The translations under genes and the position numbers were made by a program. Source: Nannocystis bainbridge (GTDB lineage: Bacteria > Myxococcota_A > Polyangia > Nannocystales > Nannocystaceae). From it: a DNA stretch of 64,000 nt. Positions 11,729 through 20,030 of this stretch are shown piece after piece. Positions within the stretch are counted from its first letter, which is position 1; each line of letters starts with the position of its first letter. The stretch covers positions 1,984,001-2,048,000 of the forward strand of contig NZ_JAQNDL010000003.1 of NCBI RefSeq assembly GCF_028368995.1. The letters run 5' to 3'. The notes under the pieces were generated by a model that saw only the letters and a program-made list of their open reading frames with translations, made no database searches and was not told the origin of the DNA.

Positions 11729-11881
11729 TCACGTCGCTGGCCGACATCGTCCACAGGGTACACCGCGGACAAGTATGAATCCTTCATGCCGAGCATGATC
11801 AATCGCTGACCTGCGAAGGTCCAGGTAAGAGATCCGCCACAATACAGGGCGTCGCACAGCCCGGAACATTTGGAGGAGACC

Positions 11882-12173
11882 ATGGAGCGATGCCCTCGGA
11901 CGGCTTCAAGCTTGGCACGGCTCCAACTGCAATGGCTCCTGGGAGCATGCCCATGGGGTTCGTATCGACACCATCGACAATCCGGGATGGAGCGTCAAAA
12001 TCGACCTTCAGGGCACCCCTCTGCTCGCAAGAGACCTTCGCCCCGTGGTCATCGATCGCAGCGACGGCGACTGGGTTCGTTGCGATGTCGCCAATGGAAT
12101 TTTCCAGGGATGGGGAGGCACCACGAACTTGACGGAGATCCTGGATATTTTCTTGCGATGGGCGGACGCCTGA
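11882..12173 (+). pseudogene. Imm53-family immunity protein, frameshifted near start
   Basis: From 11895 on, the frame reads LGRLQAWHGSNCNGSWEHA, then IDTIDNPGWSVKIDL and TNLTEILDIFLRWADA before TGA at 12171-12173, the hallmark pattern of Imm53 (polymorphic-toxin immunity). That frame has no ATG, GTG or TTG start before an upstream stop at 11826. GGAGGAG followed by ATG at 11882 is the obvious start but is in another frame; removing one C in the CCC at 11893-11895 would join them as MERCLGRLQAW. So this is a one-base frameshift, either a real inactivation or a base-call error. No toxin gene is present in the window. Confidence 0.75.
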
Positions 12174-12300
12174 TATCATCCGCGTCGATCGTCCGCAGAG
12201 CAGCGACGCCATCGCCAAGTAGATCACAAACTCAGGCTCGAGAAGCTCGATACGCGCCGACCTGGGATGACCACGGAAGCCACCACAAGGAAGAAGTAAC

Positions 12301-12777
12301 ATGGACGCCATTTGCAGCCTGTTTCTCTCGCCCTTCACGCCCGCACCTGGCCTGTCCGTGGTCACGACACGGGACTGGGGAGGTACGGAGGTGCTGATCG
12401 AGCCTCCCGAGTACATATGGGGCGGATTCAAGATGTATCCCGATGTGCTCCCCCAGCACTTACTTCGGAAGTTGCCCTGGATCTCGCAAACCCCTGGCGT
12501 GTGCCTCTCGATCCCACACGAATGGCTGCGCCAATTTCAATCGAGTCTGATCAACCCTGAAGCCACCTACGAACACGACCTCGCGGCGTTCCTCCGTCTG
12601 CAATGCAACTCGGAGAGTGCATGGGCCATCGTGTTCCTCGCCCATGCCGAGGATTACGACGGGATTTTTGAAGAAACCATCGATAGCGCCATCGAGCGAC
12701 TGACGCAGAGCGTTTCTTTGGACGGCGGCCTGATCGGCTTCGTGAGCCACCATCGAAACTCGACCCAAGGACGCTGA
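12301..12777 (+). CDS. Orphan protein, possibly a second immunity-type gene
   Basis: 158 aa, not recognised. ATG 12301 is preceded by AAGGAAGAAG, a good Shine-Dalgarno sequence. The protein is soluble, rich in Trp/Tyr/Phe and acidic in its second half (AEDYDGIFEETIDSAIERL), with no signal peptide. It lies 127 bp after the broken Imm53 gene, on the same strand, in DNA clearly less GC-rich than the neighbours, with Ile, Ser and Asn codons avoided elsewhere in the window. Position, size and composition suit a transferred immunity gene, but this is inference from context only. A hairpin follows. Confidence 0.65.
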   Translation: MDAICSLFLSPFTPAPGLSVVTTRDWGGTEVLIEPPEYIWGGFKMYPDVLPQHLLRKLPWISQTPGVCLSIPHEWLRQFQSSLINPEATYEHDLAAFLRLQCNSESAWAIVFLAHAEDYDGIFEETIDSAIERLTQSVSLDGGLIGFVSHHRNSTQGR

Positions 12778-12821
12778 CCGAAGCCCCCGCAAACCCTGAA
12801 CGAGCAGGGCAAGGCGAGCCC

Positions 12822-12841
12822 GCGCAGGCCCAAGCCTGCGC
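12822..12841. terminator. Bidirectional hairpin between convergent genes
   Basis: GCGCAGGC (12822-12829), loop CCAA, GCCTGCGC (12834-12841): a perfect 8-bp stem between the stop at 12777 and the minus-strand stop at 12859. No T-run on either side, so termination is inferred from position. Confidence 0.6.
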
Positions 12842-12858
12842 AGGCTCCGAGCGCACCC

Positions 12859-13743
12859 CTACTCGCACACCTTGCGCAGCGCGTCCGCGAAGTATCCCCA
12901 GCCCTGCTGGTAATCGCTGCGGTCCACGGGCGCCGCGAAGCCGTCGTGCACGATGGTCACCCGGGTCCCCGCACCGCCGTCGAGCGGCTCGAGCAGCCAC
13001 GTCACCCGCGTCATCGGCTGACTGGGCTCACCGCGCCAATCGGGCCAGTCGGTGACGAGCTTCTCGTTGTCGACGCGCTCGAGGATCCGGGTCGGCCCGC
13101 CGGCGACGCTGCGGCCCTCGATGTCGTAGCGCCAGCCGTACGAGTATTCGCCGCTGGCGAGGTCGACGCGGGCGGCGCCGCCGAGCCAGCGGTTCATCAG
13201 CTCCGGGTCGAGCAGGGCCCGGAACACCTTGGCCGGCGGCGCCTTGATCTCGACCGACACGCGGACCTCGGGCTGTGCGCTGGTGAAGTCGGCCAGGACC
13301 ACACCTGTCCCGCCGGACAGGTGGTCCATGAGGTTGCCGGCGTGCAGGCGCCACAGGTCGTCGATGACGTGGCGCGGGCGGTCGTAAGGCAGCGCCCCGT
13401 GCACGGCGTGGGTGACCTCGAGGCGGCAGGTCGCCGGCGTTTCACCGGCGACGAGGCGCCAGCGGACCTCGGTGTCGACGCCGTGGATCTGCCACGTAAA
13501 GGCGAGCGCCACGTCGGGCTCGAATGCGGTGACGCGGCCGGTGGCCTCGCTCTCGCCCGGGGAACCGAGAGTGGCGCGACCGTAAAAGGCGAAGCTCCCG
13601 CCGACGCGCGGCTCGACGCGGGCGTGCGCGGCGAACCAGCGCTCCAGCTCGGCCGGGTCGATCAGCGCGCGGAAGGCTCGCTCCGGAGGGGCCGCCAGCG
13701 TGAAGCCGGCGTGGTGTTCGAACACGGGGGGTGTGGCTGTCAT
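12859..13743 (-). CDS. Double SRPBCC (AHSA1-type START) domain protein
   Basis: 294 aa with two consecutive START-fold domains: residues about 8-140 begin GFTLAAPPERAFRALIDPAELERWF, and residues about 160-292 begin VSVEIKAPPAKVFRALLDPELMNRWL. Both have the family's VF/AFRALxDPxxxxRW opening and a C-terminal helix (WGYFADALRK). These domains bind small hydrophobic ligands or act as stress-linked chaperone relatives; the ligand is unknown. The start ATG overlaps the stop of the ArsR gene (ATGA, 13740-13743), the common pairing in which the ArsR member represses a START-domain gene. A perfect repeat hairpin (13302-13323) lies in frame in the linker between the two domains. Confidence 0.9.
   Translation of the reverse strand: MTATPPVFEHHAGFTLAAPPERAFRALIDPAELERWFAAHARVEPRVGGSFAFYGRATLGSPGESEATGRVTAFEPDVALAFTWQIHGVDTEVRWRLVAGETPATCRLEVTHAVHGALPYDRPRHVIDDLWRLHAGNLMDHLSGGTGVVLADFTSAQPEVRVSVEIKAPPAKVFRALLDPELMNRWLGGAARVDLASGEYSYGWRYDIEGRSVAGGPTRILERVDNEKLVTDWPDWRGEPSQPMTRVTWLLEPLDGGAGTRVTIVHDGFAAPVDRSDYQQGWGYFADALRKVCE
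13302..13323. repeat. Perfect dispersed hairpin inside SRPBCC gene
   Basis: CACCTGTCC (13302-13310), loop CGCC, GGACAGGTG (13315-13323): a perfect 9-bp stem. In frame; it encodes HLSGGTGVVL in the linker between the two START domains. Confidence 0.8.
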
Positions 13744-14147
13744 TTCGCGCTCCTTTTGCGGGTCTTCGCCGGCGTGCGTGCCGGCGCGGGGGGTTCGTCG
13801 TCGTCCGGCAGGGACTCGACGAAGGATTTGAGGTCGTGCAGGCGCGCCGCCCAGAACACCCGGTAGGTCTCGAGCCAGGCCGTCGCCGTCGCCAGCCGCT
13901 CGGGCTGCAGCGCGTAGACCCGCTCGCGCCCGCGCCGGCGCTCGACCACCAGGGCCGCCTCACGCAAGATCCGGAGGTGCCGCGACACCGCCGGCCGCGT
14001 CACCGCGAAGCCCCGCGCCAGCGCCCCTGCCGTCTCCTCGGCGCCCCGCAGCTGCTCGAGCAGCCCCCGCCGCGTGCCGTCGGAGAGGGCGAAGAACACG
14101 GCGTCGAGGGTGGCGGCGTCGGGCGCGGGGGTCGTCGTGCCGAGCAT
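13740..14147 (-). CDS. ArsR-family winged-helix repressor
   Basis: 135 aa. Residues 12-90 are the ArsR winged helix: FFALSDGTRRGLLEQLRGAEET, the recognition-helix region TRPAVSRHLRILREAALVV, and the wing RRRGRERVYAL. No Cys/His metal-binding pair typical of true metal sensors is visible, so it belongs to the non-metal, START-linked subgroup. The C-terminus (RTPAKTRKRSAK) is basic and probably disordered. It overlaps the downstream double-START gene by 4 bp. An inverted repeat right before its start codon suggests that it represses its own operon. Confidence 0.92.
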   Translation of the reverse strand: MLGTTTPAPDAATLDAVFFALSDGTRRGLLEQLRGAEETAGALARGFAVTRPAVSRHLRILREAALVVERRRGRERVYALQPERLATATAWLETYRVFWAARLHDLKSFVESLPDDDEPPAPARTPAKTRKRSAK

Positions 14148-14148
14148 G

Positions 14149-14187
14149 TGTAACGGAGTAGTTACAGGTTAAATTTACACGCGTCAA
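14149..14187 (-). promoter_or_regulatory. Promoter and operator of arsR-SRPBCC operon
   Basis: TGTAAC (14149-14154) and GTTACA (14161-14166) form a perfect 6-6 palindrome with a 6-base spacer, starting 1 base before the ATG at 14147. On the minus strand TTGACG (14187-14182) lies 17 bases before TAACTA (14164-14159), a reasonable sigma-70 pair, so the operator covers the -10 and start region. This would make the mRNA nearly leaderless and the promoter directly repressible. Confidence 0.6.
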
Positions 14188-14779
14188 GGGTTGGTTACGC
14201 GTCGCGGTCGCCCCCCGGGCGATGGCGCCGCGGCGCCAGCTCGGTGCGAACTCTCGGGGCCGGATCCCGATCGTACGACTGGCGCTCGGGGTCGAGGACT
14301 GCGCTCGCTCCTTCGCGCCGCCCGCCTCGAGGTTGCCGCATTCGGGCGCCCTCGCCGGGCTGTCCGAGATCTCTCCCGTGAGCGCGCCGGTCGCCAGGCG
14401 ACCCCGCCGAGCCGCTGCCGATCCACGCCGCTTCACGAATGACGTTAATCGAGCACGCGTGAATCATGCAACATCGATAACGTGCGAGACCGCGCGAAAC
14501 CGGCGATCTGATCATCGTTTAGGCCGACCGCCTCATCCGCCATTATCGCGGCGCGAAGGTCGTTTACGCAGTCATCTTTGGCGATATCGCTCTCCACGCA
14601 TTCTCTTCAGCCGCTCGCAGCATATGCGCGGCTCTTTAAAAACCCCCACGACGATTCGCCTTCGCGTATGGTGCGGCCCGCGAGCTCGACCACCGCGATC
14701 ACCACGGCCTCGCCGTGCGTGGGCGGCGAGCTCGTGCCCGATCGATCGTCACGACCACCACGCGCCCGAGGAGTTTGCC
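14188..14779. other. Intergenic region without recognised gene
   Basis: About 590 bp between divergent operons. From about 14435 to 14660 the DNA is unusually AT-rich for this window (GACGTTAATCGAGC, TGCAACATCGATAACG, TCTTTAAAAACC). No open frame resembles a protein. It presumably holds the promoter of the gene at 14780; I cannot assign one with confidence. Confidence 0.4.
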
Positions 14780-16483
14780 ATGAAGACCGCGAAGACCAGC
14801 CAATGGACCACCTTTCAGACCCCCGCTTGCCAGGCCGACTTTACCGACAGCGCGCTGCAGGGGCGCATGAACCAGCTGTGGAACACCAATTTGAGCGGCT
14901 TCACGCGCCAGGGCATCACCGGCAACCCGTGGACCGCCACCAATTCCAGCGATCAGACCTGGTACTTCGACCCGACCACGACCAACATCAGCGAGGGGGT
15001 CTACGCGCGGATCACCTGGTCGCCGGTGCCGGGGCGGATCAAATACTACTTCCCGAACACCTCCAATGCCAACATGTGGTCGCTGGCCGACACCGGCTAT
15101 GACACCAACGGCGCGACCTTCGGCCAGATCCCCGCCGACCCGTGCGACCCGTCGGACACCACCAAGACGCCGTACGGCCCCTACGGCCCGCGCGGCTGGC
15201 AGGACGAGTATTGCGAGTGGAGCATCACTCGCAACGCGCAGGGCCAGATCGTCCGCATCGACTTCACCTGCGAGAACCCCGAGTACTGGAACACGCTGTG
15301 GATGGTGAGCCCGCAGCGGGTCGTCGAGCTGTACCGCAGCACCCTCGACAAGCCGCAGATCGCGCTCGAGGACCTTTACCTGCGCGACGCCGCCGGCAAC
15401 CCCGTGATCGACGCCTCGACCGGCCGGCCCGCCTACAACCCGCTCAACAAGTGGAACAGCGGCACCGCCTCGACCTCCAGCGCCGGCGGCGCGATGCACC
15501 TCACCAGCACGCCCAACACCTTGCAGACCGAGATCGGCCTCGGCTCGACCGCCACCACCCCGCGCACCAGCGGCAACGCCAACCCGAACACCCTGATCTG
15601 CTGCGCCCAGTACGGCCAGATCGGCCGCAACTCCGACCCGCACATCGGCCAGAGCGTCAACCTCGTCGTCACCCCGCCGAACCCGGCGATCTCGCCCGCC
15701 AAGGCCACTCTCGCCAATCCGCCCGGCCTCTACATCCAGACCCCGAGCTTCAACCGGATCACCGCGCCTCGCGGCATCGACCCCAGCACCTTCTGGACCA
15801 TCAAGCGCGGGCAAAATACCCTCACCGACGGGTCCGGCAACTCGATGCCGGGCAACTTCATCCTCCACGCCGTGTTCGAGGTCCCCGCCGCGCTCGGCTT
15901 CACGATCAGCGACCTCCAGGTCGACGGCGTCCCGGTCCAGTGGGCCGCCCAGATCGCCCAGACCTTCAACATGCAGATCGCCGCCATGGCCCTGCCGCAG
16001 AGCCCTGGCCCCGTCGCCCAGGCGTGCGCCGGCAGCCCCGCCGTCGCCCAGGCCCAGGCGCTGCAGCTCTTCAACACCCCCGTCTTCGACGCCATGATCG
16101 CGACCCCGATCACCAACCCCGTCGGCCAGGCGATGAACCTCGCCAGCAACAGCACCATGATCGCGCCGCACATCGAGCCCGGCGCGGTGCGGCGGCCCCT
16201 GACGCTGGTCCTCACCGGCCTGCTCGACCCGCCGCAGCTCCCCACCGTCTCGTTCGGCCCCGGGGTCAGCGTCGTCGCCGGCGCCATGCAGCCGGTCCGC
16301 TACGCCATCCCCGGCAACACCTACCCGTCGGACAGCTGGGCCCTGTCGCTGCTCGTCAACGTCGACGCCAGCGCCGCTCCCGGCCTGCGCGACGCCCTCG
16401 TCAACAACCCGGGCCAGACCGCGACCATCCCCACGCCCGCGCTGCTCAACATCGTCGACCCTGTCACCAAGGACATGGCTTGA
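14780..16483 (+). CDS. Unknown 567-aa protein, partner of CxxCH lipoprotein
   Basis: Not recognised. ATG 14780 follows GAGGAG by 6 bases and starts MKTAKTSQWTTF; there is no signal peptide or membrane segment. The first half is rich in Trp, Tyr and Asn (MNQLWNTNLSGF, DQTWYFDPTT, YNPLNKWNSG) with Cys at DEYCEW, FTCENPEYW and LICCAQYGQIGRNSDPHIG; the second half alternates beta-type segments with Pro/Ala linkers (VSFGPGVSVVAGA). The neat DxH/HxG-like patches could bind a metal, but that is speculation. It ends 5 bases before the next gene, and a 9-bp hairpin covers its stop codon and the next start codon. The two genes very probably act together. Confidence 0.75.
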   Translation: MKTAKTSQWTTFQTPACQADFTDSALQGRMNQLWNTNLSGFTRQGITGNPWTATNSSDQTWYFDPTTTNISEGVYARITWSPVPGRIKYYFPNTSNANMWSLADTGYDTNGATFGQIPADPCDPSDTTKTPYGPYGPRGWQDEYCEWSITRNAQGQIVRIDFTCENPEYWNTLWMVSPQRVVELYRSTLDKPQIALEDLYLRDAAGNPVIDASTGRPAYNPLNKWNSGTASTSSAGGAMHLTSTPNTLQTEIGLGSTATTPRTSGNANPNTLICCAQYGQIGRNSDPHIGQSVNLVVTPPNPAISPAKATLANPPGLYIQTPSFNRITAPRGIDPSTFWTIKRGQNTLTDGSGNSMPGNFILHAVFEVPAALGFTISDLQVDGVPVQWAAQIAQTFNMQIAAMALPQSPGPVAQACAGSPAVAQAQALQLFNTPVFDAMIATPITNPVGQAMNLASNSTMIAPHIEPGAVRRPLTLVLTGLLDPPQLPTVSFGPGVSVVAGAMQPVRYAIPGNTYPSDSWALSLLVNVDASAAPGLRDALVNNPGQTATIPTPALLNIVDPVTKDMA

Positions 16484-16499
16484 AGACCATGTCTTCAAG
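16479..16499 (+). repeat. Hairpin over stop/start junction
   Basis: CTTGAAGAC (16479-16487), loop CAT, GTCTTCAAG (16491-16499): a perfect 9-bp stem of the dispersed family. It contains the TGA of the upstream gene (16481-16483) and has the downstream ATG (16489-16491) at the loop, so RNA folding would hide the lipoprotein start unless the upstream ribosome opens it. Confidence 0.75.
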
Positions 16500-18069
16500 A
16501 CCCTATCTACTCGCCCTGCTCGGCCCGCTCGCTTGCGGCGCCGGGCAGGAGCCCGTCGAACCAGCCGCCACACCGCGCCAGCCGCCGCCCGCGGCCAAGC
16601 AGGCCGACGCCAAGCCAGCCGACGCCAAACCACTCGACGCCAAGACGCCCGACGCCCAGTCGACCGCCGCCGCCGCGAGCGCCTATCAGTGCGCCGTCCC
16701 GCTGCAGCTGAACGGCACCGTCCCGCCGGACATCTACCCCCACAACGACGACCGCGACGCCAACTGCTTCGGCTGGCAGGAGTTCATCGCCCTCAACTGG
16801 CCGACCACGGCCGGCGCCGGCTTCGGCGATCCGGGCGACACTGGCGCGGTCGCCTGGCAGGGCTACATGAGCAGCCAACAGCTGTTCCAGCCCGACGGCA
16901 GCCCGCCGCCGCCGTGGGGCACCCCGCCGACGATCAGCCCCGACTGCCTGGCCGAGGCGGGCCTCACCGCCGCCGCCGCGCGCGGCACCATCCCGCTGAA
17001 CCTCTCGACCAAATTCTCGAGCGAGTTCGAGTCCGGCGACGGTCAGCAGGCGGCCCCGCGCAACGCCCCCGCGTGGCTCGGCGACGTGCGCGGCAACAAC
17101 GTCTGGTACGAGGTCCGCGTCGCCGAGGACGAATACGACACGATCGTCCAGAATCAATACTACAACCGCGAGGGCCAGGCCGCCTATTATCAGAAGAACC
17201 CGGGCACCGCCCTGGCCCTGCCGATGGGCGCCTTCCAGCCCTCGTCCGTCGGCGCGCTCGAGCTCAAGGCCGCCTGGATGGAGGTCCCGAACCCGAGCGA
17301 CGCCCAGTGGAACCGCTACAAGCTGTCCCAGGCGGTCGTCGTCGACCCGGCCACCCAGAAGTGTCAGGCGCTGACCGTCGCGCTGGTCGGCCTGCACATC
17401 ATTCACAAGACCCAGGCCCAGCCGACCTGGGTGTGGGCCACCTTCGAGCACGTCGACAACGCCCCCGACGCCGCCGACGTCGCCGGCGCCGCCAGCAAGT
17501 CGTGGAACTTCTACGACAAGAGCTGCCAGCCGCGCACCGTCCAGGTCCCGACCGCCTGTCAATACAAGGGCCAGGCCACCGTCACCGTCGGCTGCGACGC
17601 CAACCAACCACCGCTGTACTGGATCGGCGACGGCTGCCCGGCGCCGACCCCGATCCAGGTGACCCGCCTGGCCGCGATCGACAGCGACGCCCAGACCGTC
17701 AACCAGACCGCGTGGACGACCATTCGCGCAACCTACCCCGATTCGGTGTGGCTCAACTACCAGGTCGTCGCCGTGCAGTGGAGCACCAACCCGCCGCAGC
17801 AGTCGGGCCAGCCGGCCAGCGTGCCGCAGATCTTCAACAGCCCGTCGCCCGACTCGAACCTCGCAAACACCGTGCTCGAGACCTACGATCAGCGCAGCAA
17901 GTGCATCGACTGCCATCAATACGCCACCATCTCGGGCAGCACCAGCTTGCCGTCGGACTTCAGCTTCGCGCTGCAGGACGCGCGGCCCGTCACCGCCGGC
18001 AAGCCCAAGCCGCTCAAGACGGCCGCCGTGCAGGCCGGCTATCGGCCCACCCGCCGCATCATCGAGTGA
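16489..18069 (+). CDS. Lipoprotein with one CxxCH haem-type motif
   Basis: 526 aa. Signal sequence MSSRPYLLALLGPLAC with lipobox Cys16, then a linker with ADAKPADAKPLDAKTPDAQ repeats, then a large globular part. CIDCH at 472-476 is a c-type haem attachment motif, with the following text QYATISGSTSLPSDFSFAL like the distal part of a c-type cytochrome; no certain axial Met was seen. Other features: FGWQEFIALNWP near the start and GLHIIHKTQAQPTWVWATFEHVDN. Family not named. Coupled to the unknown 567-aa gene by 5 bp and a shared hairpin, so the pair may form an outer-membrane redox or modifying system. A strong terminator follows. Confidence 0.75.
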   Translation: MSSRPYLLALLGPLACGAGQEPVEPAATPRQPPPAAKQADAKPADAKPLDAKTPDAQSTAAAASAYQCAVPLQLNGTVPPDIYPHNDDRDANCFGWQEFIALNWPTTAGAGFGDPGDTGAVAWQGYMSSQQLFQPDGSPPPPWGTPPTISPDCLAEAGLTAAAARGTIPLNLSTKFSSEFESGDGQQAAPRNAPAWLGDVRGNNVWYEVRVAEDEYDTIVQNQYYNREGQAAYYQKNPGTALALPMGAFQPSSVGALELKAAWMEVPNPSDAQWNRYKLSQAVVVDPATQKCQALTVALVGLHIIHKTQAQPTWVWATFEHVDNAPDAADVAGAASKSWNFYDKSCQPRTVQVPTACQYKGQATVTVGCDANQPPLYWIGDGCPAPTPIQVTRLAAIDSDAQTVNQTAWTTIRATYPDSVWLNYQVVAVQWSTNPPQQSGQPASVPQIFNSPSPDSNLANTVLETYDQRSKCIDCHQYATISGSTSLPSDFSFALQDARPVTAGKPKPLKTAAVQAGYRPTRRIIE

Positions 18070-18113
18070 GCCATCCCGCGCTGGCGGACTCGACCGTGGC
18101 GAACCAGGAATGA

Positions 18114-18145
18114 CGCGATCCGGGCCCGCGCGGGTCCGGATCGCG
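18114..18145 (+). terminator. Strong hairpin after the CxxCH lipoprotein gene
   Basis: Arms 18114-18123 (CGCGATCCGG) and 18136-18145 (CCGGATCGCG) pair perfectly, and the inner bases extend the stem by four more pairs around GCGC. No T-run. Located 45 bases after the stop. Confidence 0.65.
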
Positions 18146-18222
18146 CTCGCGGTCGTCGACGCCAGTGCCCGTTCGCACGGCGTGGGCGCCTCGAAGCCCG
18201 ACCGCGGCCCGCCCGCCCGAGA

Positions 18223-18228
18223 TACCCT
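18223..18228 (+). promoter_or_regulatory. Putative -10 box of leaderless gene
   Basis: TACCCT ends 8 bases before ATG 18237, with no Shine-Dalgarno sequence between them. Confidence 0.45.
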
Positions 18229-18236
18229 CCGGGCGC

Positions 18237-19250
18237 ATGCCGTTTCGCAGCCTCGATGGTGACTCTGGCTTCGTGGTGCCCGCCGACCCGCTGGCGCGCT
18301 TCGACGAGCTGTTGACGGCGCTCGACGCCGGCCGCGGGTGGATGCAGGACAAGGCGGCGATCCGCCTGGCGGCGATCACCCTGCTCGTGACCTCGGGCGA
18401 CGCCGGGAGGCTCGCCGCTTCCACCCGCACGGCCAGCGCGGTGCTCGGCGAGCGGCTCGGTTGGGCCTCCGGGGTCGACGAGTCGGTCCGGCTGGTGATC
18501 GCGGCCCAGCTGGTCAAGGCCGACGAATCCCCCGACGAGTTCGTCGACGATCTCGAGCGCGTGCGCGGGATGTTCCGCGCCGACGGGCTGCGCCGCGGCG
18601 GCGTCTACGAGGTCCTCGCGGTGCTGATCTTGCGCCGCCTGTTCGGCACGATCGAGCCGGCGCACGTCGAGCGCTTGCACGCCATCTACGACGCGATGAA
18701 GGCCCACCACTGGTGGCTGACCGGACCCGACGATTTCCCCGCCTGTGCCATGCTGGTCGCCCGCCCGGGGGAGCCCGCGGCGATCGGCGCCGGCACCGAC
18801 GCGATCTACGCGGCCCTCCATCAGCAGGCCGGCCTGTCGCGCGGCGACCCGCTGCAGACCGCGGCCAACATCCTGTACCTCGCCGGCGTCGAGGCGCCGC
18901 TGATCGTCGAGCGCTTCAGCGGGCTGCTCGCGGCGTTCCGCGCCGCCGGGGCGAAGATCAAGACGGGCGAATACGACGAGGTCGCGATCCTCAGCTTCGT
19001 CGCCCAGCCGGCCGCCAACATCGTCGCCACGGTCCGGGAGCTCCAGGCCGGCCTGCGCGCCCGCCTCAAGTGGCTGAGCGAGGGCGACGCCCTCAGCCTC
19101 GGCGCCGGCCTGGCGTTCGTCCGCCTCGTCGGCGCCTCGGGCGAGCTCGGCGCGCTGGCCGACGCCAAGTTGCTGCTCGACATGCAGACGCTGGTCACGG
19201 CCCGCCAGGCCGCCTCGACCGCAGCGTTGAGCGCCTCCACCGTCAACTGA
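18237..19250 (+). CDS. Helical protein, possibly DUF4003 family
   Basis: 337 aa, all-helical and soluble. Its layout (RFDELLTALDAGRGWMQDKAAIRLAAITLLV, a middle segment HHWWLTGPDDFPACAMLVARPGEP, then QAGLSRGDPLQTAANILYLAG) resembles DUF4003 proteins, in which a WWLTGPDDxPxxxLLA-type stretch is characteristic. No catalytic residues are evident and the function of that family is unknown. ATG 18237 was chosen over an upstream ATG because it follows a TACCCT box by 8 bases and starts the conserved region. A small membrane-protein gene follows after 16 bp, probably in the same transcript. Family call moderate. Confidence 0.7.
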   Translation: MPFRSLDGDSGFVVPADPLARFDELLTALDAGRGWMQDKAAIRLAAITLLVTSGDAGRLAASTRTASAVLGERLGWASGVDESVRLVIAAQLVKADESPDEFVDDLERVRGMFRADGLRRGGVYEVLAVLILRRLFGTIEPAHVERLHAIYDAMKAHHWWLTGPDDFPACAMLVARPGEPAAIGAGTDAIYAALHQQAGLSRGDPLQTAANILYLAGVEAPLIVERFSGLLAAFRAAGAKIKTGEYDEVAILSFVAQPAANIVATVRELQAGLRARLKWLSEGDALSLGAGLAFVRLVGASGELGALADAKLLLDMQTLVTARQAASTAALSASTVN

Positions 19251-19266
19251 GACGCGCGAGCTCCCC

Positions 19267-19569
19267 ATGTCCCCACGCCTTCGCCGGTCGCTGCTCGCCG
19301 CTGCCGGCACGTTCGCCGGCTTCACGCTCGCGTGGATCGCCGTCGGCCTCGGCAACAGCGGCGACGCCTTCCCGCAGGGCGCCGCGCGCCAGCTGCTGCC
19401 GCTCTTGCTGGTCGGCCCGGGCCTCGGAGCGTTCGCCGGGCTCCGCGCGAGCTCCCGCCTCGCCGTGATCACCCTCCTCGCGCTCACCCTGCTCTCGGCC
19501 TCGTTCTGGCTGCTCGTGCCCGACGGCTGGTGGGCGGTCGGCGCCCCGCCCATGCCAGGCCCGCGCTGA
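19267..19569 (+). CDS. Small integral membrane protein
   Basis: 100 aa with three hydrophobic segments: LLAAAGTFAGFTLAWIAVGL (about 9-28), LLPLLLVGPGLGAFAGL (about 43-59) and LAVITLLALTLLSASFWLLV (about 65-84). The N-terminus is basic (SPRLRRS), so it is probably inside. No family recognised. It lies 16 bp behind the possible DUF4003 gene on the same strand and is probably co-transcribed. It ends just before a perfect repeat hairpin at 19593. Confidence 0.7.
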   Translation: MSPRLRRSLLAAAGTFAGFTLAWIAVGLGNSGDAFPQGAARQLLPLLLVGPGLGAFAGLRASSRLAVITLLALTLLSASFWLLVPDGWWAVGAPPMPGPR

Positions 19570-20030
19570 CCGCAAATCCGCAGGCCCGTCGACACATGTC
19601 TTTGAAGACATGTGCCATGATTCCTCGCTAGTCGCCGCGCGGCGCCGTCCCGGGCGCGCTCCGCATGCCCCCAAGGACATGCCCGAATCGACATGTCCCA
19701 TGAGACACCATCACCCCCGCGAGCCCTGCCTGGGCCCGCTCGCTCGCCCCTCCCTGCGATCTCCCCCGGGCGCCGCGGGCCGGTCGCCCTGAAACGTGAT
19801 CGATGCCCCCCGGCGCCGGCTCGCGCCGCCTCCGCCCGGCTCGCGCCTCGCCGGGCCAATCACCGGTGCACCGCCGAAGCACCGCCGCGCCCGCGACGCC
19901 GGCCCTGCGCACGCGCCCCCCGCATCGCCCCTCCGTGCCTGCTGCCGCCTCACCGTGACGGGAGGCCAGGCGGCAGCGCGAGGCTCGCCTCGACGGGCCA
20001 GGCCGCTCCTGGCATAGTCCCCGGCGCGTC
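19570..20030. other. Intergenic region with repeat elements
   Basis: 461 bp. Holds the hairpin at 19593-19614 and a second cluster at 19663-19708 (GCATGCCCCCAAGGACATGC, then CGACATGTCCCATGAGACA). The rest is Pro/Arg-like GC-rich sequence with no credible gene. CATAGT (20013-20018) before the gene at 20031 may be its -10 box. Confidence 0.5.
19593..19614. repeat. Perfect dispersed hairpin, possible terminator
   Basis: CACATGTCTT (19593-19602) pairs with AAGACATGTG (19605-19614): a perfect 10-bp inverted repeat with a TG centre, 24 bases after the stop of the small membrane-protein gene. Another pair follows at 19663-19708. Confidence 0.75.

Noticed and set aside
14222..14779. Upstream extension of the 567-aa protein (186 more codons)
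   Set aside because: Arg/Pro-rich text without conserved features; ATG 14780 has a good Shine-Dalgarno sequence.
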